From the NCBI GenBank assembly GCA_963277665.1, contig OY728130.1:1368204393-1368268392 (forward strand): 64,000 bases of DNA, read 5' to 3'. The position numbers and the translations under genes are program-made. This DNA is from Viscum album. Its lineage: Eukaryota; Streptophyta; Magnoliopsida; Santalales; Viscaceae. The notes below the pieces were generated by a model that worked only from the letters and a program-made list of their open reading frames with translations, was not told the origin of the DNA and did no database searches. Of the stretch, positions 32,092 through 43,635 are shown piece by piece (within the stretch, counting starts at the first letter, position 1; each line of letters starts with the position of its first letter).

Positions 32092-34784
32092 ATGGGAAGA
32101 GTAAAGAGACCTTCAATTAGTGGAAAGAAAGATGATCTGAGTGCTAAGAGACTCAAAGGCGAGTCTAGAAGTGTAAGTGAAGTGAAGAAACCCACAAATC
32201 CACATCTTGTTCAAAGGGTGATAGTAGTTGAAAGGAAGCTATGCGTGGAATGGCTAATGTAAAGTGAATCATTAGTTCTAGAAGTTCCGGAATATTAGAA
32301 TTGGATAGAATGCTTCTCAAACAACAATGGCCCCTACTATCCGAAGCTGGTAAAAAATTTCTATGAGTATGTTCGGTTTGAGAAATCAGAAGTTGAGAAT
32401 AGGATGGTATCTGTTGTGAATGGAAAAGATATAACTTTTTCTTCTATTGAGTGGGTTGAATGCCTAAAGGTTCCAAATAAAGATGTTTTTGGATATTTCT
32501 CCAAATCAATACCTCCTACTAGTAATATCTTTAAGTATGAAACTGCTTTAGAAGAGCTAACAAGAGATGGAACTCCTAGAAAAGTAGTGGCTGCTGAAAT
32601 GAATGGAGAGAACCAACTGCTGTTTAAGTTCATTCAGCATGTTTTAATTCCAAGGATAGGGGATTTTGAAAATCTTAAATACCAGGATATTTACTTGATG
32701 CATCTGTTGAGACATGGTGTTAAGATAAATTTGTGCAGGCAGTTAATGGTTCAGATTGAGGATATGACCAGGCCAAAGTCAAAAACCAATGCCTTATTCT
32801 TTTCTAAGTTGATTTTGATTATGATTAAAGTAAATGGAGTAGCTGAGTCTCAGGATGAGATAGTGGTGGTAAAGAACAACTTCTGTATCACAAGCACAGT
32901 ATGTAAGTACATGAAGATTAATTGGAATCCATGGAAAAGAGAGCGGGTTACTGATGATAAGAGGTTATATGATAAGTTTAATCCTATGGATCATCCTTCT
33001 AGGCCTAATGATGTGAGGGATCCAGGTCTAGGACCTGATGAGGAGGAGCCACAATATAGTAATGATTCAGAAGAGGAGGATTCCTCTACAGCAGATGGAG
33101 GAGATCCAGACTTTCCTCCTAGCCCAACTCTTAAAATTGTGTCACAAGAAAAGGAAGTTCATCAGAGATCAGATAAGGAAGAGGCTGCTTGAGAGAATGA
33201 AGAAGAAGTTCATGCAAGTGAAGCATCTATTTCTGTCATCTTGAGCCTTAGTCCACTGATTGGACACTCCTTAATGCCTGCTGAGGAATTTGATGAAGTT
33301 GATAGACCTATACCTATTCCAGAGGAGCCTCCTACTGTTGCAAAATTGGAGATGGTTGTGAAGGATTCTGAAGAGAAAGAACAAGCAGCTGAGGGGGCTA
33401 TCGCTGTATAGAAGAATTCAATAATTGAGGGGGAGAATCAATCTAGGATTGGCACTGTTTCAGTGGAAAATGATATTGAAGACTGGGAAAAAGACCTTGG
33501 TTTTGTGGTTTGTGGATTAGATTACCCTAATTCAGATAATGAGACATCCCTTTGAAGACCAAAAGTCAATTATGACATTATGTGTAAGTTATTACCTGAA
33601 TATGTGGTAAGAAAACATGATCTGGATAAGTTAAAGTCTAATCTTAAATCCAATTTTGTGGAAGAAAGAGAATGGAAGCTTCACTGGTGTCATCTATTCA
33701 GACTGTTATGAATGACTCTATAGCCATTATAGTATCTGAATGAGCTCCTATTGTTGTGACAACTAATATAATCACCAGGGATGATTTGGAATCTTTGAAG
33801 GCTGAAATGAAAGAGTTTTTAAATGTTTCTGTTGTTGAGATAAAGAATTGTGTTGTTGAGGAGCTGAGCAGCTTGTAGATATCTTTTGAACTATCTCTTG
33901 GGTGTTGTGTGTCAACCTCTATGGCTGAGATGGTGGATGGAATCAAAAATTTCCAGAATCAGATGTCTATATTGGGAGAGGTTGTTGAATTTATAAAGAA
34001 ATCAGTTGTCTCCCTGGAATCCTATATGAGTTCTAAATCTCAAGTAGATAAGGATTTGGCCTATGTAAAAAGTGTTCTGAACCAGATGGTTTCAGTTTTT
34101 GAGGGCTTTAAGAATCCAGTGGAGAATCATGTTAGTACTCAGGATTCTCTTCTAAAGAATCTTATTAGTGACCTAACTAAGAGTTTCAAGGAAACTATGG
34201 ATTTTTCTTTTATTACTCTTGCTTCCAAACCTTCAATATATTTGGATCAGATTAGAGCTTTGATGAAAGAGGAGCTTGGTCCAGCTTCAACCAGTGGATC
34301 TATGGACCCATCTTCCCTAATTCAAGTGGTGTCTACCACTAGGGATATTGGACAAATCGTTCAGAGTTTTATGAAGGAGGCTACTGCTTCTCAAAAGGAA
34401 GTCAAGGAAAAAGTGGATTATTATTTCCAAAGGGTACACAACACGTATAATCTCAATAACCATTTAAAGCTTATGTTAGAATACATGAAGCTACCACTAG
34501 TCAATCAAGCCTTCAGGGAACAAGTAAGCAACCTCATGGAGATAACTCCAGCCTTGGATAAGTTTTTGGAAAACAAAGATGAATTTTTGTCTATTATGGA
34601 GAGGGGAGGAGGAATTATTATGGAATTTAGAAATCTCTTGTTGCCTTTCTTTCATGATGATGCTCGACCAGTGATTGTACCTCCAGCTTTACCTGCATCT
34701 GCCTCTACTACTTATCCTTCTCAGATGACTCCAGCCCAAGCCATCTGCATCCTTACTCCTATGATCACTCAGAAAGCTACATAG
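32092..34784 (+). pseudogene. Sirevirus extra ORF 3' of pol ('envelope-like'), broken
   Basis: ATG at 32,092 opens MGRVKRPSISGKKDDLSAKR, in frame with the long open block at 32,404-33,192. Early stops lie at 32,260-32,262 and about 32,297. The block contains EWVECLKVPNKDVFGYF, NQLLFKFIQHVLIPRIGDFE and YQDIYLMHLLRHGVKINLCR, the pattern of the plant-wide 'putative plant transposon protein' domain found in retroelement extra ORFs. An acidic serine-rich linker follows (33,010-33,190). After another stop and a frameshift near 33,670, an open block at 33,909-34,784 is largely alpha-helical and probably coiled coil (MVDGIKNFQNQMSILGEVVE), ending in a proline-rich tail. I see no signal peptide or transmembrane helix, so the envelope label is not supported by sequence. 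Confidence 0.8.
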
Positions 34785-35088
34785 TACAGGCCAGGAACAG
34801 TTTCAGTAGCTCGGCCTCCTTTGATCATTTTTGGTGTTCCTAATCCTCCACCTGACTCCCTACAGTCTGAGCCTACCTTGGATCTGAAAGGGAAATCCCA
34901 TGTGGACATTTAGGATGTAGATTGATTGCTGTCTATGAACTTTTATAGGAATCATTTGTATTTACTTTGTATTAATTTTATATTTCACTTTTACTCTTTG
35001 CCCCATGACATATATCTATGGTCTTTTTTTCATTTCTCTATTTCTCATTTCCTCTGATACATTCTTTTCACCCTTCCTTTTTTCTAAT

Positions 35089-35336
35089 CAAAAAGGGAGA
35101 GAATATGTATAAAAAAGGGGGAATATAAAAGGGAAAAATATAAAAAAGGGGGAATATAAAAGGGGAAAATATGAATGTATAAACTTCATGCTATAACTCT
35201 CTGATCCATTATTCTGTATTTTCCTCTGATACCTTTCTATTTTATTTTTGCTACTTTTGGTCTATAACTCTCTGATACATTATTGATTTTTTTTGGTTTA
35301 TAATACCATGAGTTGTGATTATCAAAAAGGGAGAGA
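35089..35336 (+). promoter_or_regulatory. Multiple polypurine tracts before the right LTR
   Basis: The functional tract is aaaaagggagaga at 35,324-35,336, adjacent to the LTR. Extra copies lie upstream: aaaaagggagaga (about 35,090-35,102), aaaaaagggggaa (about 35,111 and 35,142), aaaagggaaaaa (about 35,127) and aaaaggggaaaa (about 35,157). The stretch between also repeats ctctgatac(a/c)-like words. Multiple PPTs are a known Sirevirus trait; they prime plus-strand DNA synthesis. Confidence 0.9.
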
Positions 35337-35549
35337 TTGTTGACCTCACATGTTTTGATAATCCCAATAATGCTTTAATATGTTTTTATAATCTTGATGT
35401 GTGATTATAATTCTATATATATATATATATATGCTGAATATCAAAATAATTCTTGGAATATGTCAATTAATGGTTATCTATGTTTAATCATACTTTGAAA
35501 TAATTCTAACTTAATCTGGATATGTTTTCCATAGAACAGATAAGTTTTA

Positions 35550-36055
35550 AGTCACCGATAAGCAAAGGTCACTGATATATAGAGCTACTGGTATGTATAA
35601 GTCCACCAATAAGCACATGTCACTAATAGATCTAGTCTACCGATACAGATGAGCTACTGGTATGAAGTCCACCAATACAACATCCACTGATATAGACAAC
35701 TACCGATAAAAGCAGAGCTACCGATAGAACAAGTCGACTGGTGTGCATAAGTCCACCGGTATGCACTTAATCACTGGTACAGAACGGAGCTACCAGTATG
35801 CACAGGCTACCGATAAAAAAGTCTACCGATATGAGCTACCGTTACACCAGAGCTACTATTAGAGTAATTATACCGGTATAAGAAAGTATACCGCTATGAA
35901 GTTCACTGATATAAAGAAGCTCACTGCAAGTCAAGTCTACCGATAGAAGTTCACTGATACAATGATCCACTGTCTGATACAAGGCGCTACCATTACAAGG
36001 AGTAACAGCCACCGATACAATATCACTGTTATAAGGAGCTACCAATTGAAAACCA
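35550..36055. repeat. U3 array of short ACCGRT motifs, right LTR
   Basis: Same array as in the left LTR. Intact ACCGGT is kept at about 35,754 and 35,872, where the left LTR has ACTAGT. Confidence 0.8.
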
Positions 36056-36218
36056 GTCATTGTTTCCCTAAACTATATTTCTATTTTTTTATTTAGAAAT
36101 AGTCATATTTGATGATTTAAATGCAATTAATGTTATTTAATTATAGTTGTTGGCATGTCAGGGAACCGTACCTCATACCTATAAAAAGGTTATCGTTCCC
36201 ATTACCGGAGCTGAAGGC

Positions 36219-36227
36219 TATAAAAGG
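36219..36227 (+). promoter_or_regulatory. TATA box, Sirevirus right LTR
   Basis: gcTATAAAAGGaaggac, the same context as the left LTR copy. Here it could drive read-out transcription into the flanking G2 and LTR-element DNA. Confidence 0.75.
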
Positions 36228-37237
36228 AAGGACAAAGGCCATGCAAAAGCAGTGCAAAATAAAGGCTGAAGAGTGATGAAAAGTGGTGCATACACACAAG
36301 AAAGGCTACATCTATACTGGAAGAACACTAGATGTACACGAAGCCATTAATTCTAGAAGATAAAACAAGCTGCACCTTAGCCAAGGAGAACTACAACAAG
36401 CTCTTCATACACTCAATCTGATCAAACTGAACTTGAAGGAAACGAACCTTTGTTTTTCAGACAAAAACCAGAGAAGGACTCAGAAGAATTCCTGATAAAT
36501 CAAAGGAGTCCAGAGCTACACTTCACATCACTAGAGCATTCTAAAACACATATATACTCTCTTAGTGATACTTTTATTTACATATTGAGCAGTGTGCATA
36601 CTCTGTATATTTTATACACACACTGTCTCCTGTGCTAAACTGGAGAATTTCTAAATCCTCACACAAACCTTCTATAACTCTCTTGTATCCCACTATGGAT
36701 AGTGGTAGAGGTCAAGTAGGACCTGGACAGTCAGTGTGCTGTTGTTTTTTTCCCACAAAAAACTATGGTAGAGGTCTTAGTACATGGACAGTCTTTGTAC
36801 TGTTGTTTACCCCAATCCAGGGTTTGGATCAAAATTTATATAAATTGTTTGAGAGGGCTAAGTCTCGGCTTGAGACTAAACCTCTTGTTTTAAAACTGGT
36901 GTGATTACATATTTTGGTTTTAAACTATATTGAATATTCCACTGCAAATTACTTTGAAATATAAAATTGTTTTAAAGTTACTTTGATAGTTATTCTAGAA
37001 AGTGTTTGTAACTATTGTAAATCAGTAGTTTAGTTTCAAAAGATAATTTAATCTTATGATTAAATTAACTGAGACCTAATAAATCTTTTGAGAACCTAAT
37101 CCACCCTTTACATTTTTACAAATTCACTACAGTTTAACTTTGTTTTTAATTGGGGGATTTTAATAGAAGTATTTTTAACAGAAAATTTTAATTGGCACTC
37201 AATTCACCCCCCTCTTGAGTATCCACTCTGAACAACA

Positions 37238-37242
37238 ATTTT
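37238..37242. repeat. Target-site duplication ATTTT, right copy
   Basis: ATTTT follows the terminal AACA of the right LTR. Removing the element and one copy rejoins flanking sequence as aaatcATTTTatgtg. Confidence 0.95.
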
Positions 37243-37537
37243 ATGTGTGAAGGGGAATCTATTTGTGAATCAATATGTATGTATATGAGGTTCTTAATTC
37301 ATTTCCCATTTATGGGTAGTTTCTTATATTTTGAAGCCATGTAACCGAGTCCTCCAGAGTTTGTTTTCATCTAGGGAGGTGATTGAGATTTCGAGGACGT
37401 GATTAAGCCATTATGAGGCATCCTACGTATCCTGATTTATAACAGGAATAAAAAATTCATAGTTTTTTAAACCCATAAATTTTAACGTTATATGTAAAGT
37501 ACATATACGATATAACTTAGGCACTAGGGATTGAGCT
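37243..37537 (-). other. G2 LTR fragment right of the Sirevirus
   Basis: This 295-bp stretch contains gaggcatcctacgtatcc, then aggaataaaaaattcatagt and cataaattttaacgt, matching 7,590-7,670 of the G1/G2 LTR region. It directly follows the right ATTTT target duplication of the Sirevirus and is cut on the right by the next LTR element, which starts at 37,538. Confidence 0.6.
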
Positions 37538-40500
37538 TGTAACACCACAAAATTCTAAAGTACAACTTTGTATTCAAAAATGCTTATGACATGCAACAAC
37601 AAGTGTAAAAAGGGAATATATTAACCCAATAAAGTACAATATTCCATAAATAAAATATATTCTATAACTTTTAATTGAAATAACACTAAGTTATCTTTCA
37701 TTATATGCAAGGGGGACCTTCCTCGATAGCTTGTGTTATATGAAAGACTGAGTTTCACCAAATAATAATGTATTATTAAAATATTATTATTTAATATAAT
37801 ACGATATAACATAGTCATTATGTTAGAAATTATGAATAGTATTAACTAACTTATAAAATTTTATGGTTTATATAAATATAAAATGTATTTATTGGTTACC
37901 AATTAATGAGAAATGAAAATAAGAACCAATTGGATATAAAAAGAAATATTTTTATTTTTATGATTCTAAAAGAGTTTTGTCTTAATACACATAATTAATT
38001 AAAATTAGTGACTGATTTTAATAAAAAAATATATTTTATATATTCAATAAACTATTTTTTATATTCATCCATTATTTTTTGAGAGGAATTAGATAAGAAA
38101 AAAAATCTAATTTCACATATAAAAACCTATTTTTTTATAAAGGCAATTTCACCTTCTTTTAATGAAGAACCCATTTTAAATATAAATTTTGAAACTTTAA
38201 CTGATTTAATATATAGAAATAAAATTCATATTTTAAATTGAAACATAAAAATTATTTTAGGGTGAATTTTTGATAATTTTCAAAAACATATCATTTTTTA
38301 ATAAATAGTTAGAAATACAGAATTTTAGTTCAAAACTACTTTTTCATCTAATTTAATTATAAGGTTAAATCATATTTTAATTTTTTTAAAGTCTAATTGG
38401 ATCATATTTTTATAAATTAATTCAATTTAGGTCATTAAAATAAATTTCACTTTGAAATTGACTGTAAAAACATAGCAAACTTTCAGATGCTTTTACTTTA
38501 AAAACCTGCATTGCCATCCTGCCTGTAGGTTTAAATTTAAATCCATTTATTCCCCTTATTTTATTAGAATTTGGAAAAATTGATTCCATATTTTTAATAA
38601 AAATGATTTATAATTTATAATAAGATCAACTTTTCTTTTGACCAAAAATATTAGTGAAAGTGATTAAAATTAATTACAACGATTAAGGTTAAATTATGAT
38701 TAATAAGGGACTAAACCTTAACCTTAAGGCCCAAAACGACCTATAAAATTGTCTAAGAGATATTTTATAGAAATATTTAAACCCTATACTATCTTGGATC
38801 TAAATTATACCATTATTGTATAAAATTTCAAAATGAAAAATGTGGAAGGAATTCCTTTGTCAAAATATTACAAGAGCGTCACTCCTCCTCCACTATGAAA
38901 GGCCACCACTTCTACCCATTCCACAAACCTATAAAACCAATTAGGTTTATAAAATATCTTCCCAAATATCTTCAAAACATCCCTACCCTTTATCTTTAAG
39001 ACTAACATTTTTTAGTAAGCCTTCTAAGGAATCCCTTTGTTATAAACTAAAAGGAATTTCCCGATTTTTAAGGTAGTGCTTTCCAATGATCTATTTTCTT
39101 TCATTTAATTTTCCACCACCTCAAATATTCTTTTTAAATGTTATATAATAACACTAGTATCATCAATATAATAATATTTTTTTATATTATGGGTTCTGGG
39201 TACACTTATACACACTTCCATCTAATGGGTAATGAATATACTATTTTTGTGTACAAAAAACTACTGCCTCACGAAATGATGATTATTAATTTTTCTTTTA
39301 CCACCTCTAATGGTGGACATTATGATGTAAAATATGTTTATATATGTTATATTTGATATTTATTATGTATTTATTCTTATTTAATTATTTTATAACACAC
39401 ACCCTTATACTTTCCATTTTGTCAAAATATGATAACATCATTTGTGGAAGTGTGGACTACTGCCCCCTCAATGGGATGCGATTTTTTCACACTATACATG
39501 GATTATATAAAGGACTGTTTTAATTAAACATATGTGAAATAAAAAATCTCTATATGATAGTTATTTAATAGTTACCTTTCTATAAATATAATATATATCA
39601 TTTTCTTCATTACCCTTTCAAACACTTAAAAAGTGATAACATCGTTTGTGGACGTGTGGACTACCGCCTCCTAGACACGATGTGATTCCTTTTAAATCAA
39701 AATAATTATATATATATATAAGTATAAATGATTAAATAAAATTTTATTTTCGATATAATTATCATTATTTAAAGTTTTAAGTTACTTACCTTCTTTCCAT
39801 AATGATCGTTGAAAAATTGGAATGTTACTCATGCGTACGTATGACCTATCGTCTACATGATTGTAACGTTGGTACATTTTTCATAACAATATTTAATGAT
39901 TGGTTTTAAAAGTATATTTTATTTATGAATATAATAATTATCTCATGATTATTATTCTTTATATGTTATATAATGACCTCTTTGACTATAGATGACCAAC
40001 CCAAGTTGTTTTTGACACATAATCCAAATTTAGTCAAAAAACCAATATAAACATAATTATTTAAGTAGTTATATAAAACATAGTGAAATGTTAAATAAAA
40101 GTAATTATAAAAATGAAAAATGTTCTCAAGAAAGTAAATAATTAACATAAGTTTGTTATTCAAGAATATAAAGATACACGAGCCAAATCAGATGCAAGGT
40201 AAGGGAATTTCATGTCACTTTTTACTTATGTGAGATAAATTCCATTTCCACCACTTAATTTTTTATGTGGTGTACCTACTACCCCATTTTACATATTATA
40301 TAATAAATTCATTTATATTCTTGGTATTTTAAACTTTCATTTAATATTATTCTTTTATAAGGTTTTTGATTTAAAATGTTTCAAAGTGGTATGGGGCACT
40401 TTGGAATATTTAATGATTATTTTACTCATCAATATATTTAATGATATTTCAATGGTATTTCCATTTGAGGAAATTATATGACCATTATAAATAAAACCTT

Positions 40501-42173
40501 TAATTTTTCTCTATTCCGGTTCTTCATTACCATTTTCAAGTATTATTACCATTTTATACTCTTTGGTACTTAAGGTTTTTTAGAAAATGTTTTTAAGAAA
40601 ACATGACTTCATTTCTCTCTTTAGTCGGAGAACCTATTTTCTTCTAAAAACCATGTTTTATTAAAAAAAATTCAAAAATGTTTTTAAAATGACTTATTAA
40701 ATAAATTTTTACCCTTTTTTTCTTTTACAAATGTTTTTAAAGGAATCTTCTTATCAATTTCCGAACAATGCTTTTTCTAACCTTTAACCATGTAAAAGGA
40801 ATTTTATTTTTACCACTTATGACTTGTATGGATTTACCCACCTTCATATCTTTGAAATTTCCTTTTCATCTTTAAAAGTTTATTTTTTAAAGAAAATTTT
40901 TTAAAAGTGATTTTCAAAAAAATTGTTTTTTCAAAAGGTTTTTCAAAACAAAAGGATATTTTCTTCAAGAATTTTTTTAAAAGATCTTTTTGTAGTATTT
41001 CTATTCATTAAAAACAAAAACCCTTTCTATTTAATCCACTTGGGATATGTTATATTGATACCTTCCTTATTCTTCTCCAAGATGGTTTATGATTGATTTG
41101 ACTAAGGATAGTATTCATATTCACTTCCTTGATTCCTTTTAATTCCCTTGAAATATTCAATTTATGATTATCATTTGACATTGAATTTAACTTAAATTAT
41201 AAATTTCATTTATCATAGATATTACTATTTCCTAAACCATATACCATTTTACATACAATTCCTATATTGATAGTTATTTGATTAACTAAGGAATTATTGA
41301 TAAATCTGTATCTTTTATTCAATACAAATATTTGATAAGGAATATTGTTTATTAATTAAATCGATTATTTGATATGAAGAATTATTTGGACGTGCACTAA
41401 AGAGTGGAGCCCAAAATTTTTATAGCTCTGTGATGCATCGATAAGTTCACATGAGAGAAATAAGTTGTGAAAATTAAATGAGTTTGTATCTATATTTTTA
41501 AACTATCTATAGAATGGATTTTGATAGTAGAGGTTTTCATGTTCCTAATACACGATGTCTAATAATTAAGAATTTCCTTCATTTGGATTCATTATTTATT
41601 ATCCATGATATTTTATATGATAAAATCAATTGATGCATTTAATTCTTAGTTTATTGATTAAATGACATGTGTTTTCAGTTTTTTACCTTTCCATATTTAT
41701 TTTTCATTATCTATTTATTTGAATGGAATGTGTTTCCATTTATCACCTTTCCATATTTTTTATGAACTTCCTTATCAGTTTTTTGATTATATAGTATATG
41801 TGTTACATTATTTACCATTCCATAATTATTATTCTAATTGGTTCATTATTTCTTCCATTATAATTTACCCTTATTTAGAATTTAAGCTCACCCTTATTAT
41901 GTTTATTTCCATAGGAATCCTAGAAGTGTAATATAAAAGATATGAAGGAATATCCTAGATATAATAAAGTTATTTTTTAATTTATTTATTTAGAAAGAAG
42001 AAAAAAATTATGTTATAATTAGTGACTACTTTTGTAATAAAAGTATTATGTATGTATCTAGTTTACCAACACTACTAAACTCTTTTGTCCTTATGGATTG
42101 GATTCCTTGTAATCATGCCAATTTAATTGATAACAGACACAAGCTTAAAGAAATATGGGGTCGGGTCGCTATA
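37538..42173 (+). repeat. LARD-like element 5' LTR, about 4.6 kb
   Basis: Starts TGTAACACCACAAAATTCTAAAG and ends gggtcgggtcgctaTA (probable decay of TACA). It is AT-rich and has no credible ORF. It has internal degenerate repeats: gataacatc(a/g)tttgtggaa followed by gtgtggactac(t/c)gcc at about 39,428 and 39,637, and an atgtgtttccatttatcacc-type repeat at 41,663-41,865. The first 1.12 kb match the 3' LTR with roughly 15-20% divergence by eye. Confidence 0.7.
41663..41865. repeat. Three-copy degenerate repeat of about 66-70 bp
   Basis: Copies near 41,663, 41,728 and 41,797 share atgtgtt(t)ccatttatcacc then tttccatatttttt. The plus-strand open reading stretch here (FLPFHIYFSL, HLSPFHIFYE, YLPFHNYYSN) is just the repeat read in frame, not a gene. 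Confidence 0.6.
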
Positions 42174-42190
42174 GTTGGTATTAAAGAAAG
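42174..42190 (+). other. LARD-like element primer-binding site (decayed)
   Basis: gttggtattaaagaaag follows gggtcgggtcgctata. The chromovirus consensus is a ...TACA end followed by gttggtatcagagc. Differences (c to t, g to a) are transitions expected from decay. Confidence 0.6.
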
Positions 42191-43622
42191 TTTAGTAGCA
42201 ACCTTGGGGAATAGATTTAGGAAAACATAGATTAGAGAACCAAACCCTAAGGAATAATTTGAGAATAAGTATATAAGATCATCCTAGAATTTTGTTAAGG
42301 TAGAGATTAAGTGGGTCTTCCTAGAAATAAATCCCGATCCTGGATACTACAAGTGGACGTGGTTCTGGAACAAATGTACCTATGAGTAATAGCTTTGATA
42401 AGGTGTTCCAATCCTGACTCGGGGTAACCTAGTACACGACAACGAGCCTTACAATACACCTGATTTGAGACTACAAAGGATATTTTTAGGATAATCTATG
42501 TTTTCTTTATAAACTAGTATGAAGGATTTGAATAGATAGTGAAAATGAATATCCCAAGTTAAACCTAATGTGTTTTAGATGGAAAATAAGGTGTCATGGT
42601 TTAGAAATACTACTAATGATATTATGAATAAACCCTAGACCAAGGAATGATCTATTTTAAAATAAAATGGATGAAGTATTTATATACTAAGATTTTATTT
42701 AAATCTATAGTTAAGAAGGTTATTTAGTAATTAACACTATTTTAAGGAATTCCATTAGATTTGTTTTTGAAATTATATTAATTTTGTTTTAGAAAAGAAA
42801 AACCTGTATTCTAGGTGACAAACAATCAATTATGGAAAGGTCGTGGGTCTTTAACCCATGACCAAAGGATGATAAGGGTTCCACACCAACCACTAACCTA
42901 CGCAATGTCCTGGTCAATATGTTATGATTTTTAGTTAAAAAATTTGATGTGTAAATAGTAATGATGGACCTATAGTGTTTTTTTATTTTTAGAGATTAAT
43001 TCACCAACCATATTAGTTTTTTAAATTAAATAGAGATAAATAGTTAGACTTGTCACTCTTTTATTAGCCTTAAGACCCTTTAGAAATGTATTTTAGTGCT
43101 TCAGGCATCAAAATTTATTTTTGGGATGAATTAGAATTTGATCGAAGAAAAACCAAAAGTTAAGACTATTAATATGAAATTTAAACCTATAAAGTACGAA
43201 TATTTCCCTATATTATTGGTTCGTAAAATAATTACCCAACATTAGGAAAATGACTTCGATATAAAATGTTGTTCTAATACCTTAATTTTCGTTAAACCGA
43301 TGGTCTCTTAAATCATCAAATATTTATGGCTTAGTGGCCCTAAAATTTCTATTGATCATTCAATAATTTATGATTGATGACCTCATTCAATCTATATAAA
43401 TATTTATGCTTTTCCTCTAAGTATGCATTTTCACTTTCCATTAATGTTCTCCTACTTAGAGACCTAGTTTCATGGTAGTTCATGTGGCCTTTGTACTTCC
43501 CATTCTCTCTTTTCTAAATGATGTTTCACTGAACCTTCTCACAATACGGTATTTAAATGTAGAAAAATATCAAATAATCTATTACCAAGATTGAGTTTAA
43601 ATTGAAAGTATGTAATTTAATT
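42191..43622 (+). other. LARD-like element interior, non-coding
   Basis: About 1.4 kb with no open frame of note and no gag or pol motif in either strand. It contains a GC-richer patch (about 42,300-42,480) and AT-rich sequence after it. Nothing further recognised. Confidence 0.55.
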
Positions 43623-43635
43623 AAGGTGGGGAGAA
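43623..43635 (+). promoter_or_regulatory. LARD-like element polypurine tract
   Basis: aaggtggggagaa ends directly before TGTAACACC of the 3' LTR, matching the typical chromovirus arrangement GGTGGGGAGAATGTAACACCC. Confidence 0.85.

Larger units (their letters stand above)
24768..37237 (+). mobile_element. Complete Sirevirus (Ty1/copia) retrotransposon, 12,470 bp
   Basis: The element has two direct LTRs (24,768-26,664 and 35,338-37,237), both starting TGTTGACCTCAC and ending AACA, an initiator-Met-type primer site just inside the left LTR, a polypurine tract ending one base before the right LTR, and a perfect ATTTT duplication on each side. The interior has gag, protease, integrase, RT and RNase H in copia order, plus a large extra ORF and multiple polypurine tracts 3' of pol. 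This last pair of traits defines Sireviruses (SIRE/Maximus lineage). About 16 substitutions separate the first 250 bp of the LTRs by my count, so it is not very recent. Coding regions carry stops and two frameshifts, and it is unlikely to be autonomous. Confidence 0.97.
35338..37237 (+). repeat. Sirevirus right (3') LTR, 1,900 bp
   Basis: Begins TGTTGACCTCACATG immediately after the polypurine tract and ends CTGAACAACA. It is collinear with the left LTR over its full length, including the U3 motif array (35,550-36,055), TATA box and C-run. It retains more intact ACCGGT palindromes than the left copy. Confidence 0.97.

Noticed and set aside
36450..36904. Two plus-strand open frames in the Sirevirus right LTR
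   Set aside because: They lie in R/U5; the left LTR has stops at matching places and no protein homology is seen.
38670..38690. LTR of the LARD-like element ending at 38,670, where similarity to 44,760 stops
   Set aside because: No CA end and no PBS follow; a U5-like end plus PBS-like match is found at 42,173-42,190 instead, so the stop is explained by truncation of the 3' LTR.
41662..41931. Plus-strand 89-codon hydrophobic open frame, possible membrane protein
   Set aside because: It is a three-copy AT-rich repeat read in frame inside a long LTR; the hydrophobicity follows from base composition.
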